A stretch of DNA of 64,000 nt from Chitinophaga sp. YR573 (GCF_900110995.1 NZ_FOJF01000002.1:682001-746000), one strand, 5' to 3'; numbered from the stretch's first letter, positions 52,733-61,982 are shown. Notes: generated by a model from the letters alone, not told the origin. Translations and numbers: made by a program.

Positions 52733-54079
52733 ATGAGAAAGATATTCGCTATAGTTTTTATCACTTTACTTTCTGCCGGCCTGAAGGCACAGACAGCTAA
52801 GTATGTGGTAGTAGTAAGTGTTGATGGATTCAGACCAGATTTTTATCTGGATAAATCATGGCCTGCACCGAATATGCAGCAGATGATGGACAAAGGGATT
52901 TATGCAGAAGGCGTAAGAGGTATTTTCCCTACTGTTACTTATCCATCCCATACTACATTGGTCACGGGTGTAATGCCTGCACGTCATGGTATCGTGTATA
53001 ATACACCTTTTGATATGAAAGGATTATCCGGCCGGTGGTTCAAAGAGTACAAAGATATCAAAGCGCAAACCTTATGGGATGCAGCTCACCAGGCAGGTTT
53101 AAAAACTGCTTCTGTTTCCTGGCCGGTAACAGTAGGAGCTACGATTGATTATAACATTCCGGAGACATGGTCGGAGAAAACACCGGGCGACCGTCGCGGT
53201 GCTACCTCTGAAGATGCCACACCAAAAGGATTATTCGAGGAAGTACAGGCAAATGCTACCGGACATCTGGAAGCCAATGATATGGACCTGCACTTTTTGA
53301 GTATGAATGAGAACCTGGGCAGAATGACTGCTTATCTCATCATGAAATACAAACCAAACCTGGTAACGGTACACCTGCCCTGCACAGATGAATTTGAACA
53401 CATGGAAGGACGTGAAGGAGAAGGGGTGAGACGTGCCGTTGCTTCTGCCGACAGAGCCATTGGCGGTATCATAGAAGCCCTGCAAAAGGCAGGTATCAAA
53501 GACAGTACTGCTTTGATCATCACCGGAGATCATGGATTTGTGGATACGCATTCCAGCCTTGCTCCGAATGTATGGCTGGCCCGGCAGGGTCTGATAGGTG
53601 TTACACCAGATCGTGGTAACTGGAAAGCTGCTTTTCATTCTTCCGGAGGGTCTGCGTTTTTACACCTGAAAGATCCTAAGGATGAAAAAACATTACAACA
53701 GGTGAAGAAGATACTGAGTGAGTTACCCTTTTCCGAGCAGAAACTGTTCCGTATAATAGACAGGGCAACGATGGATAAAATGGGTAGTGATCCTGAAGCG
53801 GCACTGGCATTGACAGGCGTGCAGGGCATCTCTTTCAATAATAATGCTGACGGGCCGGTATTGAGACCTGCCAAAGGAGGCGCACATGGTTATTTCCCGG
53901 ATTTTAAAGAGATCCGTACCGGTTTTGTGGCAATGGGCGCCGGTTTAAATACCGGTGCAGTATTTCCTGAAATAGGTTTGGAAGATGTGGCTCCCCTGGT
54001 AGCAAAATTATTAGGGATTGAATTGAAGCAGGCAGAGGGGATTGTGTATCCCGGTATGTTAATGACTGCTAAGAAATAA
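52733..54079 (+). CDS. Ectonucleotide pyrophosphatase/phosphodiesterase (alkaline phosphatase superfamily)
   Basis: A 448-residue exported enzyme (signal IFAIVFITLLSAGLKAQ). VVVVSVDGFRPDFY provides a zinc-binding Asp, and GIFPTVTYPSHTTLVTGVMPARHGI contains the Thr nucleophile. VHLPCTDEFEHMEG (Asp, His) and ITGDHGFVDTHSS (Asp, His) complete the two-zinc site, and GGAHGY supplies the last His. NPP enzymes split nucleotide or phospholipid phosphodiesters. It is 6 bp after the SusD-like gene, so it belongs to the sigma/FecR-controlled operon. Confidence 0.92.
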   Translation: MRKIFAIVFITLLSAGLKAQTAKYVVVVSVDGFRPDFYLDKSWPAPNMQQMMDKGIYAEGVRGIFPTVTYPSHTTLVTGVMPARHGIVYNTPFDMKGLSGRWFKEYKDIKAQTLWDAAHQAGLKTASVSWPVTVGATIDYNIPETWSEKTPGDRRGATSEDATPKGLFEEVQANATGHLEANDMDLHFLSMNENLGRMTAYLIMKYKPNLVTVHLPCTDEFEHMEGREGEGVRRAVASADRAIGGIIEALQKAGIKDSTALIITGDHGFVDTHSSLAPNVWLARQGLIGVTPDRGNWKAAFHSSGGSAFLHLKDPKDEKTLQQVKKILSELPFSEQKLFRIIDRATMDKMGSDPEAALALTGVQGISFNNNADGPVLRPAKGGAHGYFPDFKEIRTGFVAMGAGLNTGAVFPEIGLEDVAPLVAKLLGIELKQAEGIVYPGMLMTAKK

Positions 54080-54119
54080 GAGTAGAGATTCCTGTCGATA
54101 AAATATTTATCTCCTTCAT

Positions 54120-54142
54120 AAAAGGCTCCGTAGGAGCCTTTT
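54120..54142. terminator. GGCTCC-GTA-GGAGCC hairpin, family member
   Basis: AAAAGGCTCC-GTA-GGAGCCTTTT, followed by ATGTTTTGCTACAAACACGG, a sequence shared with the arms of the palindrome at 30494-30672. It likely terminates the phosphodiesterase operon. Confidence 0.75.
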
Positions 54143-54252
54143 ATGTTTTGCTACAAACACGGAATGAACACTCTGAATTTCCACTTTTGAAATGAACAGA
54201 ATGAACAACCTTTTTTCCAAAAAAAAGGTAAATATTTGCTCCCGTTAAAAAC

Positions 54253-54287
54253 AACAACATTGTTAACCCAATAACTACAATGTTGTT
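54253..54287. promoter_or_regulatory. 11-bp inverted repeat before the small helix-turn-helix gene
   Basis: AACAACATTGT and ACAATGTTGTT, separated by 13 bases, lie 33 bp upstream of the ATG at 54321. It could be an operator, possibly for autoregulation. Confidence 0.45.
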
Positions 54288-54320
54288 TAACCCGATTTCT
54301 TCATTTTAAATTATCAATTC

Positions 54321-54713
54321 ATGGAATTCATGAGCCATTTAGAGCAGGTTAACCGCCTGTGGCGGAAAGACAACCGTATTCTTTTAGAGCATATCAGCTT
54401 ATACTATGCACTTTTCACCTGGTGGTATTGTTACGGCAACGGACAACAGGTAGCAATATCCAGTGAAAGGATGATGCAGAGAAGCAAGATAAAATCAAAG
54501 GAGATGTATGAAGAGACTTTAGAAGAGCTGGATGCGTACGGGTATATTACTTACAGACCATCTAACGTGAAGGGGCAGCCGGCCACTATCGCTATTCATT
54601 CTTTTGATCTGGAAACAAAGGTAAAAACGAATACCGATGAAAGAGAATTAGTATTTAAGGGATTTACCAGTGATATGCTTTTTGACTGGTTTGTCAGGAG
54701 AAGAAGGGCCTGA
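54321..54713 (+). CDS. Small winged-helix-like protein
   Basis: A 130-residue protein of unknown function. HLEQVNRLWRKDNRILLEHISLYYALFTWWYCYGNGQQVAISSERMMQRSKIKSKEMYEETLEELDAYGYITYRPS reads like a winged helix: a recognition region (ISSERMMQRSKIKSKEMYEETLEEL) and a wing (YGYITYRPS). The C-terminal tail is strongly basic (FVRRRRA). The layout resembles DnaD/replication-type or phage-type regulators of Bacteroidota. A regulatory DNA-binding role is likely; the specific role is unknown. Confidence 0.6.
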   Translation: MEFMSHLEQVNRLWRKDNRILLEHISLYYALFTWWYCYGNGQQVAISSERMMQRSKIKSKEMYEETLEELDAYGYITYRPSNVKGQPATIAIHSFDLETKVKTNTDERELVFKGFTSDMLFDWFVRRRRA

Positions 54714-54719
54714 TGAAAA

Positions 54720-54750
54720 AAGCCGGCTGCCTTATTAAGGTAGCCGGCTT
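54720..54750. terminator. Bidirectional hairpin terminator
   Basis: AAGCCGGCTGCCTT and AAGGTAGCCGGCTT pair with one G-T wobble around ATT between convergent genes. Confidence 0.88.
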
Positions 54751-54754
54751 ACAC

Positions 54755-55513
54755 TTAACTACTTATTTTTCCCATATAAACTTTAGTAATATACCCAAAA
54801 TTAACCTTCCCGTTTTCTGCATGTTTATCAACAATAGTTCTTAACCTCTCCAACATGGGTTCATAATTCGCTGCACCCGGTTTAGGGATATAAGAAGAGG
54901 ATAACAAACGGCCTTGTACGCCCTCATAATCCAGCAACTGGTTATTGTCAAACTCTGCTTTCTCCATGGCCGCAGGTGCAAAAAACACCGGTAGTGTACC
55001 ATCTGAAGCAATATCTCTATGTCCTACTTCCTGGTAATCTGTCCCAAAATCCTGCAATAACACTTCATAATCTTTTTCAAAGGGAGTATTCACCTCACGG
55101 ATATTCCAGATCAGCACAATGTAACCGGTAGCAACACGCTCAAACTCCGCTTTTGCCAGCAGAGGATTGAACCAGTGAAATGCTTGTCCGGCGACTATCA
55201 TATCCACACTCTTATCCGGTAGCTGCGTATTCTCCGCCGTTCCGTTCACACTGGTAAACCCAGGGTAATTTTTTAACAATTGTTCCGCTTTCTGCCGCAT
55301 GGCATCATTAGGCTCCACCCCATACACTTTATTCCCGTTGCGAAGGAATAATTCCGTGGAAATGCCAGTCCCGGAGCCTATATCAGCAATCACAAAGGAG
55401 TCATTAAAACCAATTTTCTCCTGCAGGTGGGCAATGATTTCTTTTGACGGATAACCAGGGCGGTAGCGTACATAATCTTCCACTCTATCCGTAAATCTTT
55501 GAGTACTGTTCAT
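54755..55513 (-). CDS. Class I SAM-dependent methyltransferase
   Basis: A 252-residue cytosolic enzyme. FVIADIGSGTGISTELFLRNGNKVYGVEPNDAMRQKAEQ holds motif I and the acidic residue that binds the SAM ribose. VDMIVAGQAFHWFNPLLAKAEFERV is motif IV with the post-motif HWF of the UbiE/Coq5-like and trans-aconitate-methyltransferase-like group. The substrate is unknown. It is divergent from the hydroxyproline epimerase operon, with 122 bp between start codons. Confidence 0.88.
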   Translation of the reverse strand: MNSTQRFTDRVEDYVRYRPGYPSKEIIAHLQEKIGFNDSFVIADIGSGTGISTELFLRNGNKVYGVEPNDAMRQKAEQLLKNYPGFTSVNGTAENTQLPDKSVDMIVAGQAFHWFNPLLAKAEFERVATGYIVLIWNIREVNTPFEKDYEVLLQDFGTDYQEVGHRDIASDGTLPVFFAPAAMEKAEFDNNQLLDYEGVQGRLLSSSYIPKPGAANYEPMLERLRTIVDKHAENGKVNFGYITKVYMGKISS

Positions 55514-55635
55514 AACTTAACCGGGTTTACCCTACAATATTACTTTTTTATGTTAATTTATGCACACCATTGATCAATACCTGCACTATTATATTCAGGC
55601 CTTACAAGTATTTTTGAAGACAGCAACCAATTTCA

Positions 55636-56637
55636 ATGAAGAAGACATTCTTTTGTATAGATGCACACACCTGCGGTAATCCGGTAAGAGTAGTGGCGGG
55701 CGGTGGCCCGGTACTCCAGGGTGCCAACATGAGCGAGAAAAGGAACCATTTCCTGAAAGAATACGACTGGATACGGACCGGACTGATGTTCGAACCCCGT
55801 GGCCATGATATGATGAGCGGTAGTATCCTGTATCCGCCTCACGACCCGGCTAATGATGTGGCCGTGTTATTTATTGAAACCAGCGGCTGTTTGCCGATGT
55901 GCGGTCATGGTACTATCGGTACCATCACCATCGCCATAGAAGAAGGACTGATCACTCCTAAAATACCGGGAAAGGTAAGGATGGAAGCGCCTGCCGGACT
56001 GGTACTCATCGACTATACACAGGAAGGCAATAAGGTGAAAAGCGTGAAACTCACCAACGTACCTGCTTACCTGGCAGCTACAGACCTGGTAATAGACTGC
56101 CCGGACCTGGGGCCGCTTACTTTAGACGTTTCCTACGGCGGTAACTATTATGCTATTATCGATGTACAGGAAAACTTCCCCGGACTGGAACATTTCTCTG
56201 CCTCACAGCTGATTACCTGGGCCAGAGAGATCAGGAAACGCATCAATGAAAAATACACTTTCGTACACCCGGACAATCCTCATATAAACGGCTGCTCACA
56301 TGTCCTCTGGACGGGCGCCGTGATGGACCCTACGTCTACCGCCCGTAACGCCGTGTTCTATGGCGATAAAGCGATAGACCGTTCTCCCTGTGGTACAGGT
56401 ACCTCTGCCCGTATGGCGCAATGGTATGCCAAAGGGAAACTCAAAAAAGGGGACGCCTTCATTCATGAAAGCATTATCGGTTCAAAATTCATTGGTACCA
56501 TTGAAGAAGAAACCAGCGTTACCGGACAACCGGCGATCCGCCCGGGTATAGAAGGATGGGCCAGGATATACGGTTATAACACAATTACGATCGATCCCGA
56601 AGACGATCCTTATGCATACGGATTACAGGTGATTTAA
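55636..56637 (+). CDS. 4-hydroxyproline epimerase (proline racemase family)
   Basis: A 333-residue pyridoxal-independent racemase-family enzyme. FCIDAHTCGNPVRVVAGGGP opens the protein. Both catalytic cysteines are present: Cys89 in LPMCGHGTIGT and Cys252 in DRSPCGTGTSARMA. Having both fits an epimerase or racemase rather than the Cys-to-Thr 3-hydroxyproline dehydratase branch. It would convert trans-4-hydroxy-L-proline to cis-4-hydroxy-D-proline. It starts an operon with the D-amino-acid dehydrogenase (8 bp gap), DUF885 peptidase and GH127 arabinofuranosidase. Confidence 0.9.
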   Translation: MKKTFFCIDAHTCGNPVRVVAGGGPVLQGANMSEKRNHFLKEYDWIRTGLMFEPRGHDMMSGSILYPPHDPANDVAVLFIETSGCLPMCGHGTIGTITIAIEEGLITPKIPGKVRMEAPAGLVLIDYTQEGNKVKSVKLTNVPAYLAATDLVIDCPDLGPLTLDVSYGGNYYAIIDVQENFPGLEHFSASQLITWAREIRKRINEKYTFVHPDNPHINGCSHVLWTGAVMDPTSTARNAVFYGDKAIDRSPCGTGTSARMAQWYAKGKLKKGDAFIHESIIGSKFIGTIEEETSVTGQPAIRPGIEGWARIYGYNTITIDPEDDPYAYGLQVI

Positions 56638-56645
56638 ACGAACAT

Positions 56646-57887
56646 ATGAAAGTAGTAATTATTGGAGGAGGTATCATTGGCCTTAGCAGCGCCCTTTACC
56701 TCTGGCAGGCAGGATATCACGTAACAGTAGTAGACAGGTCTGAACTGAAAGATGGCTGTTCCTACGGGAATGCAGGGTATATCTGCCCCAGTCATTTTGT
56801 ACCGCTGGCTACTCCCGGTATTGTTAAACAGGGCCTTAAATGGATGCTCAATGCTAAAAGTCCGTTTTATGTACAGCCAAGCCTTAACCGCTCCCTTATC
56901 AGCTGGGGATTGAAGTTTGTAAAAAGCGCTACCAAAGCGCATGTGGAACGCTCCGCCGTGCCATTGAGAGATATTTCCCTGCTGAGTAAACAACTCTATG
57001 AGGAATGGACCAAAGTGCTGGATTTCTCCTATGATCCACAGGGGATGCTGGAACTGTTCAACACAGAAGCTAATGCACATCATGCAGAAGATACTATCAA
57101 AGAGTCGAAAGCACTGGGAATAGATGCCCGGCTGATAGATAAAGCTACGCTGGCACAGATGGAGCCGGATACCCCTATTAATGCATTAGGCGCTATCTAT
57201 TTCCCTGGTGATGCACAGCTATACCCAAATCAGTTGATGAATAACCTGCTGGTGTATTTAAAATCGCAGGGCGTAAAATTTGAGACCAGCCAGGAAGTGA
57301 CTGGCTTTGTGACGGAAGGGAATAAAGTCAAAGGGATAAAAACAAATACGCAGGTAATAGATACAGATCATGTAGTAGTAGCTGGTGGTGTATGGAGCGG
57401 GGAACTGGCTAAATTGCTGCAACTGAATATCCCTATGGTGGGAGGACGTGGTTACTCTGTTACACTGGAAAATTCTCCTTATAAAGTAAGACATTCTGTT
57501 ATCCTCAGTGAAGCGCGCGTAGCGATTTCTCCTATGAATGGTAACAAGATCCGCTTTGGTGGTACTATGGAGATCACTTCTGTAAATACCCCGCCACGTA
57601 TGCAGCGGGTGCAGGGTATCCTCGAATCAGTGAAACGTTATTTCCCGGCTTACGATATTCCTTTGCCGGCACCAGAGAATGTATGGTATGGTTACCGTCC
57701 ATGCAGTGCCGATGGATTACCGCATATCGGTAATATGCAGCGTTACCCGAATGTAACGATTGCTACAGGGCATTCTATGCTGGGAATCAGCTTAGGCGCC
57801 GGTACTGGCAAACTGGTAAGTGAGCTCGTGCAAAAAATACAACCGTCAATGGATATCAAACCTTTCCATGTAGAAAGATTTGACTAA
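56646..57887 (+). CDS. FAD-dependent D-amino-acid (D-hydroxyproline) dehydrogenase
   Basis: A 413-residue DAO-type flavoprotein. The FAD Rossmann motif VVIIGGGIIGLSSALYLWQAGYHVTVVDRS is at the N-terminus. GCSYGNAGYICPSHFVPLATPG is the substrate loop of DadA-like enzymes, and GYRPCSADGLPHIG and TGHSMLGISLGAGTGKLVSELV close the FAD site. Next to hydroxyproline epimerase it most likely oxidises cis-4-hydroxy-D-proline to 1-pyrroline-4-hydroxy-2-carboxylate. That product is the substrate for the DapA-family enzyme at 36618. Confidence 0.9.
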   Translation: MKVVIIGGGIIGLSSALYLWQAGYHVTVVDRSELKDGCSYGNAGYICPSHFVPLATPGIVKQGLKWMLNAKSPFYVQPSLNRSLISWGLKFVKSATKAHVERSAVPLRDISLLSKQLYEEWTKVLDFSYDPQGMLELFNTEANAHHAEDTIKESKALGIDARLIDKATLAQMEPDTPINALGAIYFPGDAQLYPNQLMNNLLVYLKSQGVKFETSQEVTGFVTEGNKVKGIKTNTQVIDTDHVVVAGGVWSGELAKLLQLNIPMVGGRGYSVTLENSPYKVRHSVILSEARVAISPMNGNKIRFGGTMEITSVNTPPRMQRVQGILESVKRYFPAYDIPLPAPENVWYGYRPCSADGLPHIGNMQRYPNVTIATGHSMLGISLGAGTGKLVSELVQKIQPSMDIKPFHVERFD

Positions 57888-57898
57888 AAATACCTGCA

Positions 57899-59584
57899 AT
57901 GAAAAGAAGGCTTTTACAGTTGTTGTTTATGATGATTTTAGGACAGGCAAGCGCCCAGCAGATGACAGACCTGCTGATACATTACGAGGCCGATAAAGGA
58001 AGCCTGAACAGGTTTTATACTATAGATGTTTCTCCGGAACGCAGAGAACGTTTAAAAACATTCAACAAAGATTATCTGCAACAGTTATCCGCAGTAAACT
58101 TCGAAGGATTAGACGCCGGAGCAAGAGTAGACTATGTCTTACTAAGAAGAGATTTACAGGAACAACTCCGTGTACTGGATGAAGAAACAACAGAGTATAA
58201 TCAGTTGGCTCCCTGGTTTCCCTTATCAGATAAAATATATCTTTCAGAGAAAGAAAGAAGGAGAGGGGAGAAACAGGATGCACAGGCATTAGCGGCTACC
58301 TTCCGCGAAATGGCGTTGTCTTTACAGGAGAAATCAAAACAACTGACTGCTACGGGTGAACTGAATATTCATCTCTTACGCAGAGGCGCTGCTATTGCAA
58401 AAGGCTTGTCTGAAGCATTGCACAGCGTACATACTTTTTACAACGGCTATGATCCTTTATATACCTGGTGGGCACCTGCTCCATATAAACAACTGGACAG
58501 CGCACTGAAAAGTTATGAAGCAGTATGGATACAAAAAATCAAAACCGCACCAGGCAGTAAGGATGATGGTAGCGGTATTGTAGGTCATCCTATTGGTCGT
58601 GATGAACTGATCAGACAGTTACAGCTGGAAATGATCCCTTACTCACCAGAAGAACTGATAGACATTGCCAATAAAGAATTTGCTTTCTGTGATGCTGAAA
58701 TGCTGAAAGCATCTGAGGAGATGGGCTTTGGAAAAGACTGGCACAAGGCGATGGAGAAAGTGAAGAACAGCTATGTGCCTGCCGGAGATCAGCCGGAAGC
58801 CATGATGAAGCTGTATAATGAATCGGTGAGTTTCCTTAAAGAGAATAAGCTGGTAACACTGCCACCACTGGCAGAAGAAACCTGGCGTATGATTATGATG
58901 ACGCCGGAAAGACAGCTGGTGAACCCATTCTTTACCGGTGGAGAGGAATTCAGTATTTCCTATCCTACCAATGATATGGAAGAAGCGGATAAGCTGATGA
59001 GCATGAGAGGAAATAATCCTCACTTCTCCAGAGCGACTGTTCACCATGAACTGCTGGCAGGGCATGCCTTACAGGAGTTTATGACCAACCGTTACAAAAC
59101 TTACCGTCATTTCGAAACACCTTTCTGGATAGAAGGATGGGCGCTGTACTGGGAAATGCTGTTATGGGATAAGAAATTCCCACAGTCGCCCGAAGACCGC
59201 ATCGGTATGTTATTCTGGAGGATGCACCGCTGCGCACGTATCATCTTCTCACTGAATTATCACCTGGGTAAATGGACACCGCAACAGTGTATAGACTTCC
59301 TGGTAGACAGGGTAGGGCATGAGCGTGCCAATGCGATCGGTGAAGTACGCCGTTCCTTTGTAGGTGGCTATAGCCCGCTGTACCAGGTAGCTTATATGAT
59401 TGGTGGCTTACAGTTCATGGCATTAAAAAGAGAACTGGTGGATAGCGGTAAGATGACTTATCAGCAGTACCATGATGCAATATTACATGAAAACATGCTG
59501 CCGGTGGAAATGATCCGGTCTATACTAACGGATAAGCCTATTGCGAAAGATTTCAAAACCACCTGGCGCTTCTACAAATTGTAA
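57899..59584 (+). CDS. DUF885 metallopeptidase-like protein, exported
   Basis: A 561-residue protein with a signal (MKRRLLQLLFMMILGQASAQ). The DUF885 zinc-binding pattern is present as His383-Glu384-(x4)-His389 in VHHELLAGHALQEF. A second acidic stretch, FWIEGWALYWEMLLW, lies about 25 residues later. The C-terminal block VGHERANAIGEVRRSFVGGYSPLYQVAYMIGGLQFMALKRE is typical. Some DUF885 proteins are peptidases, and proline-peptide cleavage is plausible here given its place between D-hydroxyproline dehydrogenase and GH127. It lies 11 bp after the dehydrogenase. Confidence 0.85.
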   Translation: MKRRLLQLLFMMILGQASAQQMTDLLIHYEADKGSLNRFYTIDVSPERRERLKTFNKDYLQQLSAVNFEGLDAGARVDYVLLRRDLQEQLRVLDEETTEYNQLAPWFPLSDKIYLSEKERRRGEKQDAQALAATFREMALSLQEKSKQLTATGELNIHLLRRGAAIAKGLSEALHSVHTFYNGYDPLYTWWAPAPYKQLDSALKSYEAVWIQKIKTAPGSKDDGSGIVGHPIGRDELIRQLQLEMIPYSPEELIDIANKEFAFCDAEMLKASEEMGFGKDWHKAMEKVKNSYVPAGDQPEAMMKLYNESVSFLKENKLVTLPPLAEETWRMIMMTPERQLVNPFFTGGEEFSISYPTNDMEEADKLMSMRGNNPHFSRATVHHELLAGHALQEFMTNRYKTYRHFETPFWIEGWALYWEMLLWDKKFPQSPEDRIGMLFWRMHRCARIIFSLNYHLGKWTPQQCIDFLVDRVGHERANAIGEVRRSFVGGYSPLYQVAYMIGGLQFMALKRELVDSGKMTYQQYHDAILHENMLPVEMIRSILTDKPIAKDFKTTWRFYKL

Positions 59585-59588
59585 CGAC

Positions 59589-61925
59589 ATGAAAAAACTA
59601 TTGCTTTTCGCAGCTGTACTGGCTGCGCACGCGCCCTTATTCTCGCAGTCTTATGCCCCGGGCAGAGTTAACCCTAAGATGAAGGTAGCCACTACGGTGC
59701 CTCTCTACGCTTACACCTTTAACCCGCAGGATGTAACGATTGCTGATGGCCCTTTTAAAACCGCGATGGAAGCGGACTCCCGTTATCTGCTGCTGATAGA
59801 GCCAGACAGGTTACTGGCAGACTTCCGCGAACATTCAGGACTGAAGGCCAAAGGTGCCCGCTACGGGGGCTGGGAGTCATCCGGACTGGCAGGTCATACC
59901 CTTGGGCATTACTTATCTGCCTGCGCCCTGCAATATGCGGCTACAGGTGATAAACGTTTCCTGGACAAGGTCAACTACATTGTAAAAGAGTTGGGTGAAT
60001 GCCAGGTAAGCCGTAAAACGGGCTATGTTGGCGCTATTCCCGGAGAAGATTCCGTATGGTCTCAGGTAGCAGCAGGTAAGATCCGCTCCCGCGGATTTGA
60101 TCTGAATGGTGGATGGTCGCCCTGGTATACGGTACATAAAATAATGGCCGGATTACTGGATGCCTATCTGTATTGTGATAATAAAGAAGCGCTGGCGATA
60201 GAGAAGAAAATGGCCGACTGGACAAGCAAGACTATCAATCATCTGCCGGATTCCCTGGTGCAGAAAATGCTGCTCTGCGAATATGGTGGTATGAATGAAG
60301 TGCTGGTAAATACGTATGCGATCACCGCAGAGAAAAAATACCTCGATCTCTCTTATAAATTCCATGATGCCCGCATCCTGGATTCCCTGGCCGCACAGTT
60401 GGATGTATTACCCGGTAAACACTCCAACACACAGATACCTAAAGTTATCGGCTGTATCCGCCGCTACGAACTCACCGGTAAAAAGAAAGACAGTGTAATT
60501 GCAGGGTTCTTCTGGAATACGGTTACCGCACATCATTCTTATGCTCCGGGTGGGAACAGTAACTATGAATATCTCGGTGCACCAGACAAACTGAACGACT
60601 ACCTGACGGAGAATACGATGGAAACCTGTAATACCTACAATATGCTGAAACTCACCCGGCATTTGTTTGAATTACATCCTGATGCACATTTAATGGACTT
60701 CTACGAACGTGCTTTATACAATCATATCCTGGCTTCCCAGAACCACCAGAATGGTATGATGTGTTACTTTGTACCACTGCGTATGGGTACACGCAAGGAG
60801 TTCAGTGATTCGTTTAATACGTTCACCTGTTGTGTAGGTTCCGGTATGGAGAATCATGTGAAATACGGAGAGAGTATTTATTTTGAAGGAGCAGATGGTA
60901 GTTTGTATGTAAACCTGTTCATCCCTTCCCGCCTGCAATGGCATCAGAAGAATGCAATCATAGAACAAAGTGCAGAAGGAGATAAAGTAGAGCTGACTGT
61001 AAATATAAAAACGGCAGCTACTTTCCCTTTACGCATCCGTAAACCCCGTTGGGTACAAAGTGGTATGTTGCTGACCGTAAATGGGAAGGAACAGCCCCTG
61101 ACACCGGCAGCAGATGGCTACATCAGTATTAACCGTAAATGGAGTAACGGGGATAAGGTGGCCTTTACGTTGCCTAAAAGTATTTATTCCGAAGCGATGC
61201 CGGATAACCCCGGAAGGATTGCTTTCTTCTACGGTCCTACCATACTGGCAGGCGTAGTGGGAGATAAAGAACCCGAAGGTATTCCGGTGCTGGTATCAGC
61301 AGATAAAAATGCAGCGAACTGGATAAAGAAAGATGATAATCAGATGGTATTTCATACCAGTCAGGTTGGCCAGCCAAACGACATTACACTCATCCCTTTC
61401 AATGCTGTACAGAAAGAATATTATAGCGTTTACTGGGATGCATTCAGTCCGGAAGGCTGGGCTGCCCAGCAGGAGAAATATGCAGCTGACAAGAAAAGAC
61501 AGCAGCAGATAGAGGCCAGTACAGTGGATATGTTACGTGTAGGAGAGATGCAGCCGGAAAGAGATCATAATTTTACAGGAGATAAAACCAATACGGGAGA
61601 AGATCATAACCGTAAATGGAGAGTAGCAGAAGAGGACGGGTATTTGTCTTTCACAATGAAAACAGATCCTGCCGCTGTCAACAGCCTGCTTTGTACTTAC
61701 TGGGGGATGGATAACCGCTACCGTAAGTTTGATATACTGGTAGATGGTGTTAAAGTCGCTACAGAGGATCTGAATAAGTATAAAGAGAGTAAGTTCTATG
61801 AATTGGTATATCCTATTCCGGCAGAACTGACTAAGGACAAGAAACAGGTAACTATTACCATGAAAGGAGCCCCGCATAATAGTGCAGGTCCTGTGTATGG
61901 TACTATCAGAATGATGAAAGAATAG
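59589..61925 (+). CDS. GH127 beta-L-arabinofuranosidase
   Basis: Start at the ATG at 59589, which gives signal MKKLLLFAAVLAAHAPLFSQ; the frame from 59541 overlaps the previous gene. The 778-residue enzyme has an (alpha/alpha)6-barrel start, GAPFKTAMEADSRYLLLIEPDRLLADFREHSGL-like, with GWESSGLAGHTLGHYLSACAL. Glu345 and Cys347 in METCNTYNMLKL and Cys414-Cys415 in FTCCVGSGMEN match the zinc-thiolate site of Bifidobacterium HypBA1 (Glu338, Cys340, Cys417, Cys418). HypBA1 removes beta-L-arabinofuranose from hydroxyproline-linked oligosaccharides. Coupling to the hydroxyproline genes makes that substrate very likely here. Confidence 0.9.
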   Translation: MKKLLLFAAVLAAHAPLFSQSYAPGRVNPKMKVATTVPLYAYTFNPQDVTIADGPFKTAMEADSRYLLLIEPDRLLADFREHSGLKAKGARYGGWESSGLAGHTLGHYLSACALQYAATGDKRFLDKVNYIVKELGECQVSRKTGYVGAIPGEDSVWSQVAAGKIRSRGFDLNGGWSPWYTVHKIMAGLLDAYLYCDNKEALAIEKKMADWTSKTINHLPDSLVQKMLLCEYGGMNEVLVNTYAITAEKKYLDLSYKFHDARILDSLAAQLDVLPGKHSNTQIPKVIGCIRRYELTGKKKDSVIAGFFWNTVTAHHSYAPGGNSNYEYLGAPDKLNDYLTENTMETCNTYNMLKLTRHLFELHPDAHLMDFYERALYNHILASQNHQNGMMCYFVPLRMGTRKEFSDSFNTFTCCVGSGMENHVKYGESIYFEGADGSLYVNLFIPSRLQWHQKNAIIEQSAEGDKVELTVNIKTAATFPLRIRKPRWVQSGMLLTVNGKEQPLTPAADGYISINRKWSNGDKVAFTLPKSIYSEAMPDNPGRIAFFYGPTILAGVVGDKEPEGIPVLVSADKNAANWIKKDDNQMVFHTSQVGQPNDITLIPFNAVQKEYYSVYWDAFSPEGWAAQQEKYAADKKRQQQIEASTVDMLRVGEMQPERDHNFTGDKTNTGEDHNRKWRVAEEDGYLSFTMKTDPAAVNSLLCTYWGMDNRYRKFDILVDGVKVATEDLNKYKESKFYELVYPIPAELTKDKKQVTITMKGAPHNSAGPVYGTIRMMKE

Positions 61926-61958
61926 GATTTACCTGTTTAAACATATTTTCTACAAACT

Positions 61959-61982
61959 AAAGGCTCCGTAAGGAGCCTTTTT
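61959..61982. terminator. GGCTCC-GTAA-GGAGCC hairpin, family member
   Basis: AAAGGCTCC-GTAA-GGAGCCTTTTT, preceded by TTTTCTACAAAC as in the right arm of the palindrome at 30494-30672. Probable terminator of the hydroxyproline/GH127 operon. Confidence 0.8.
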
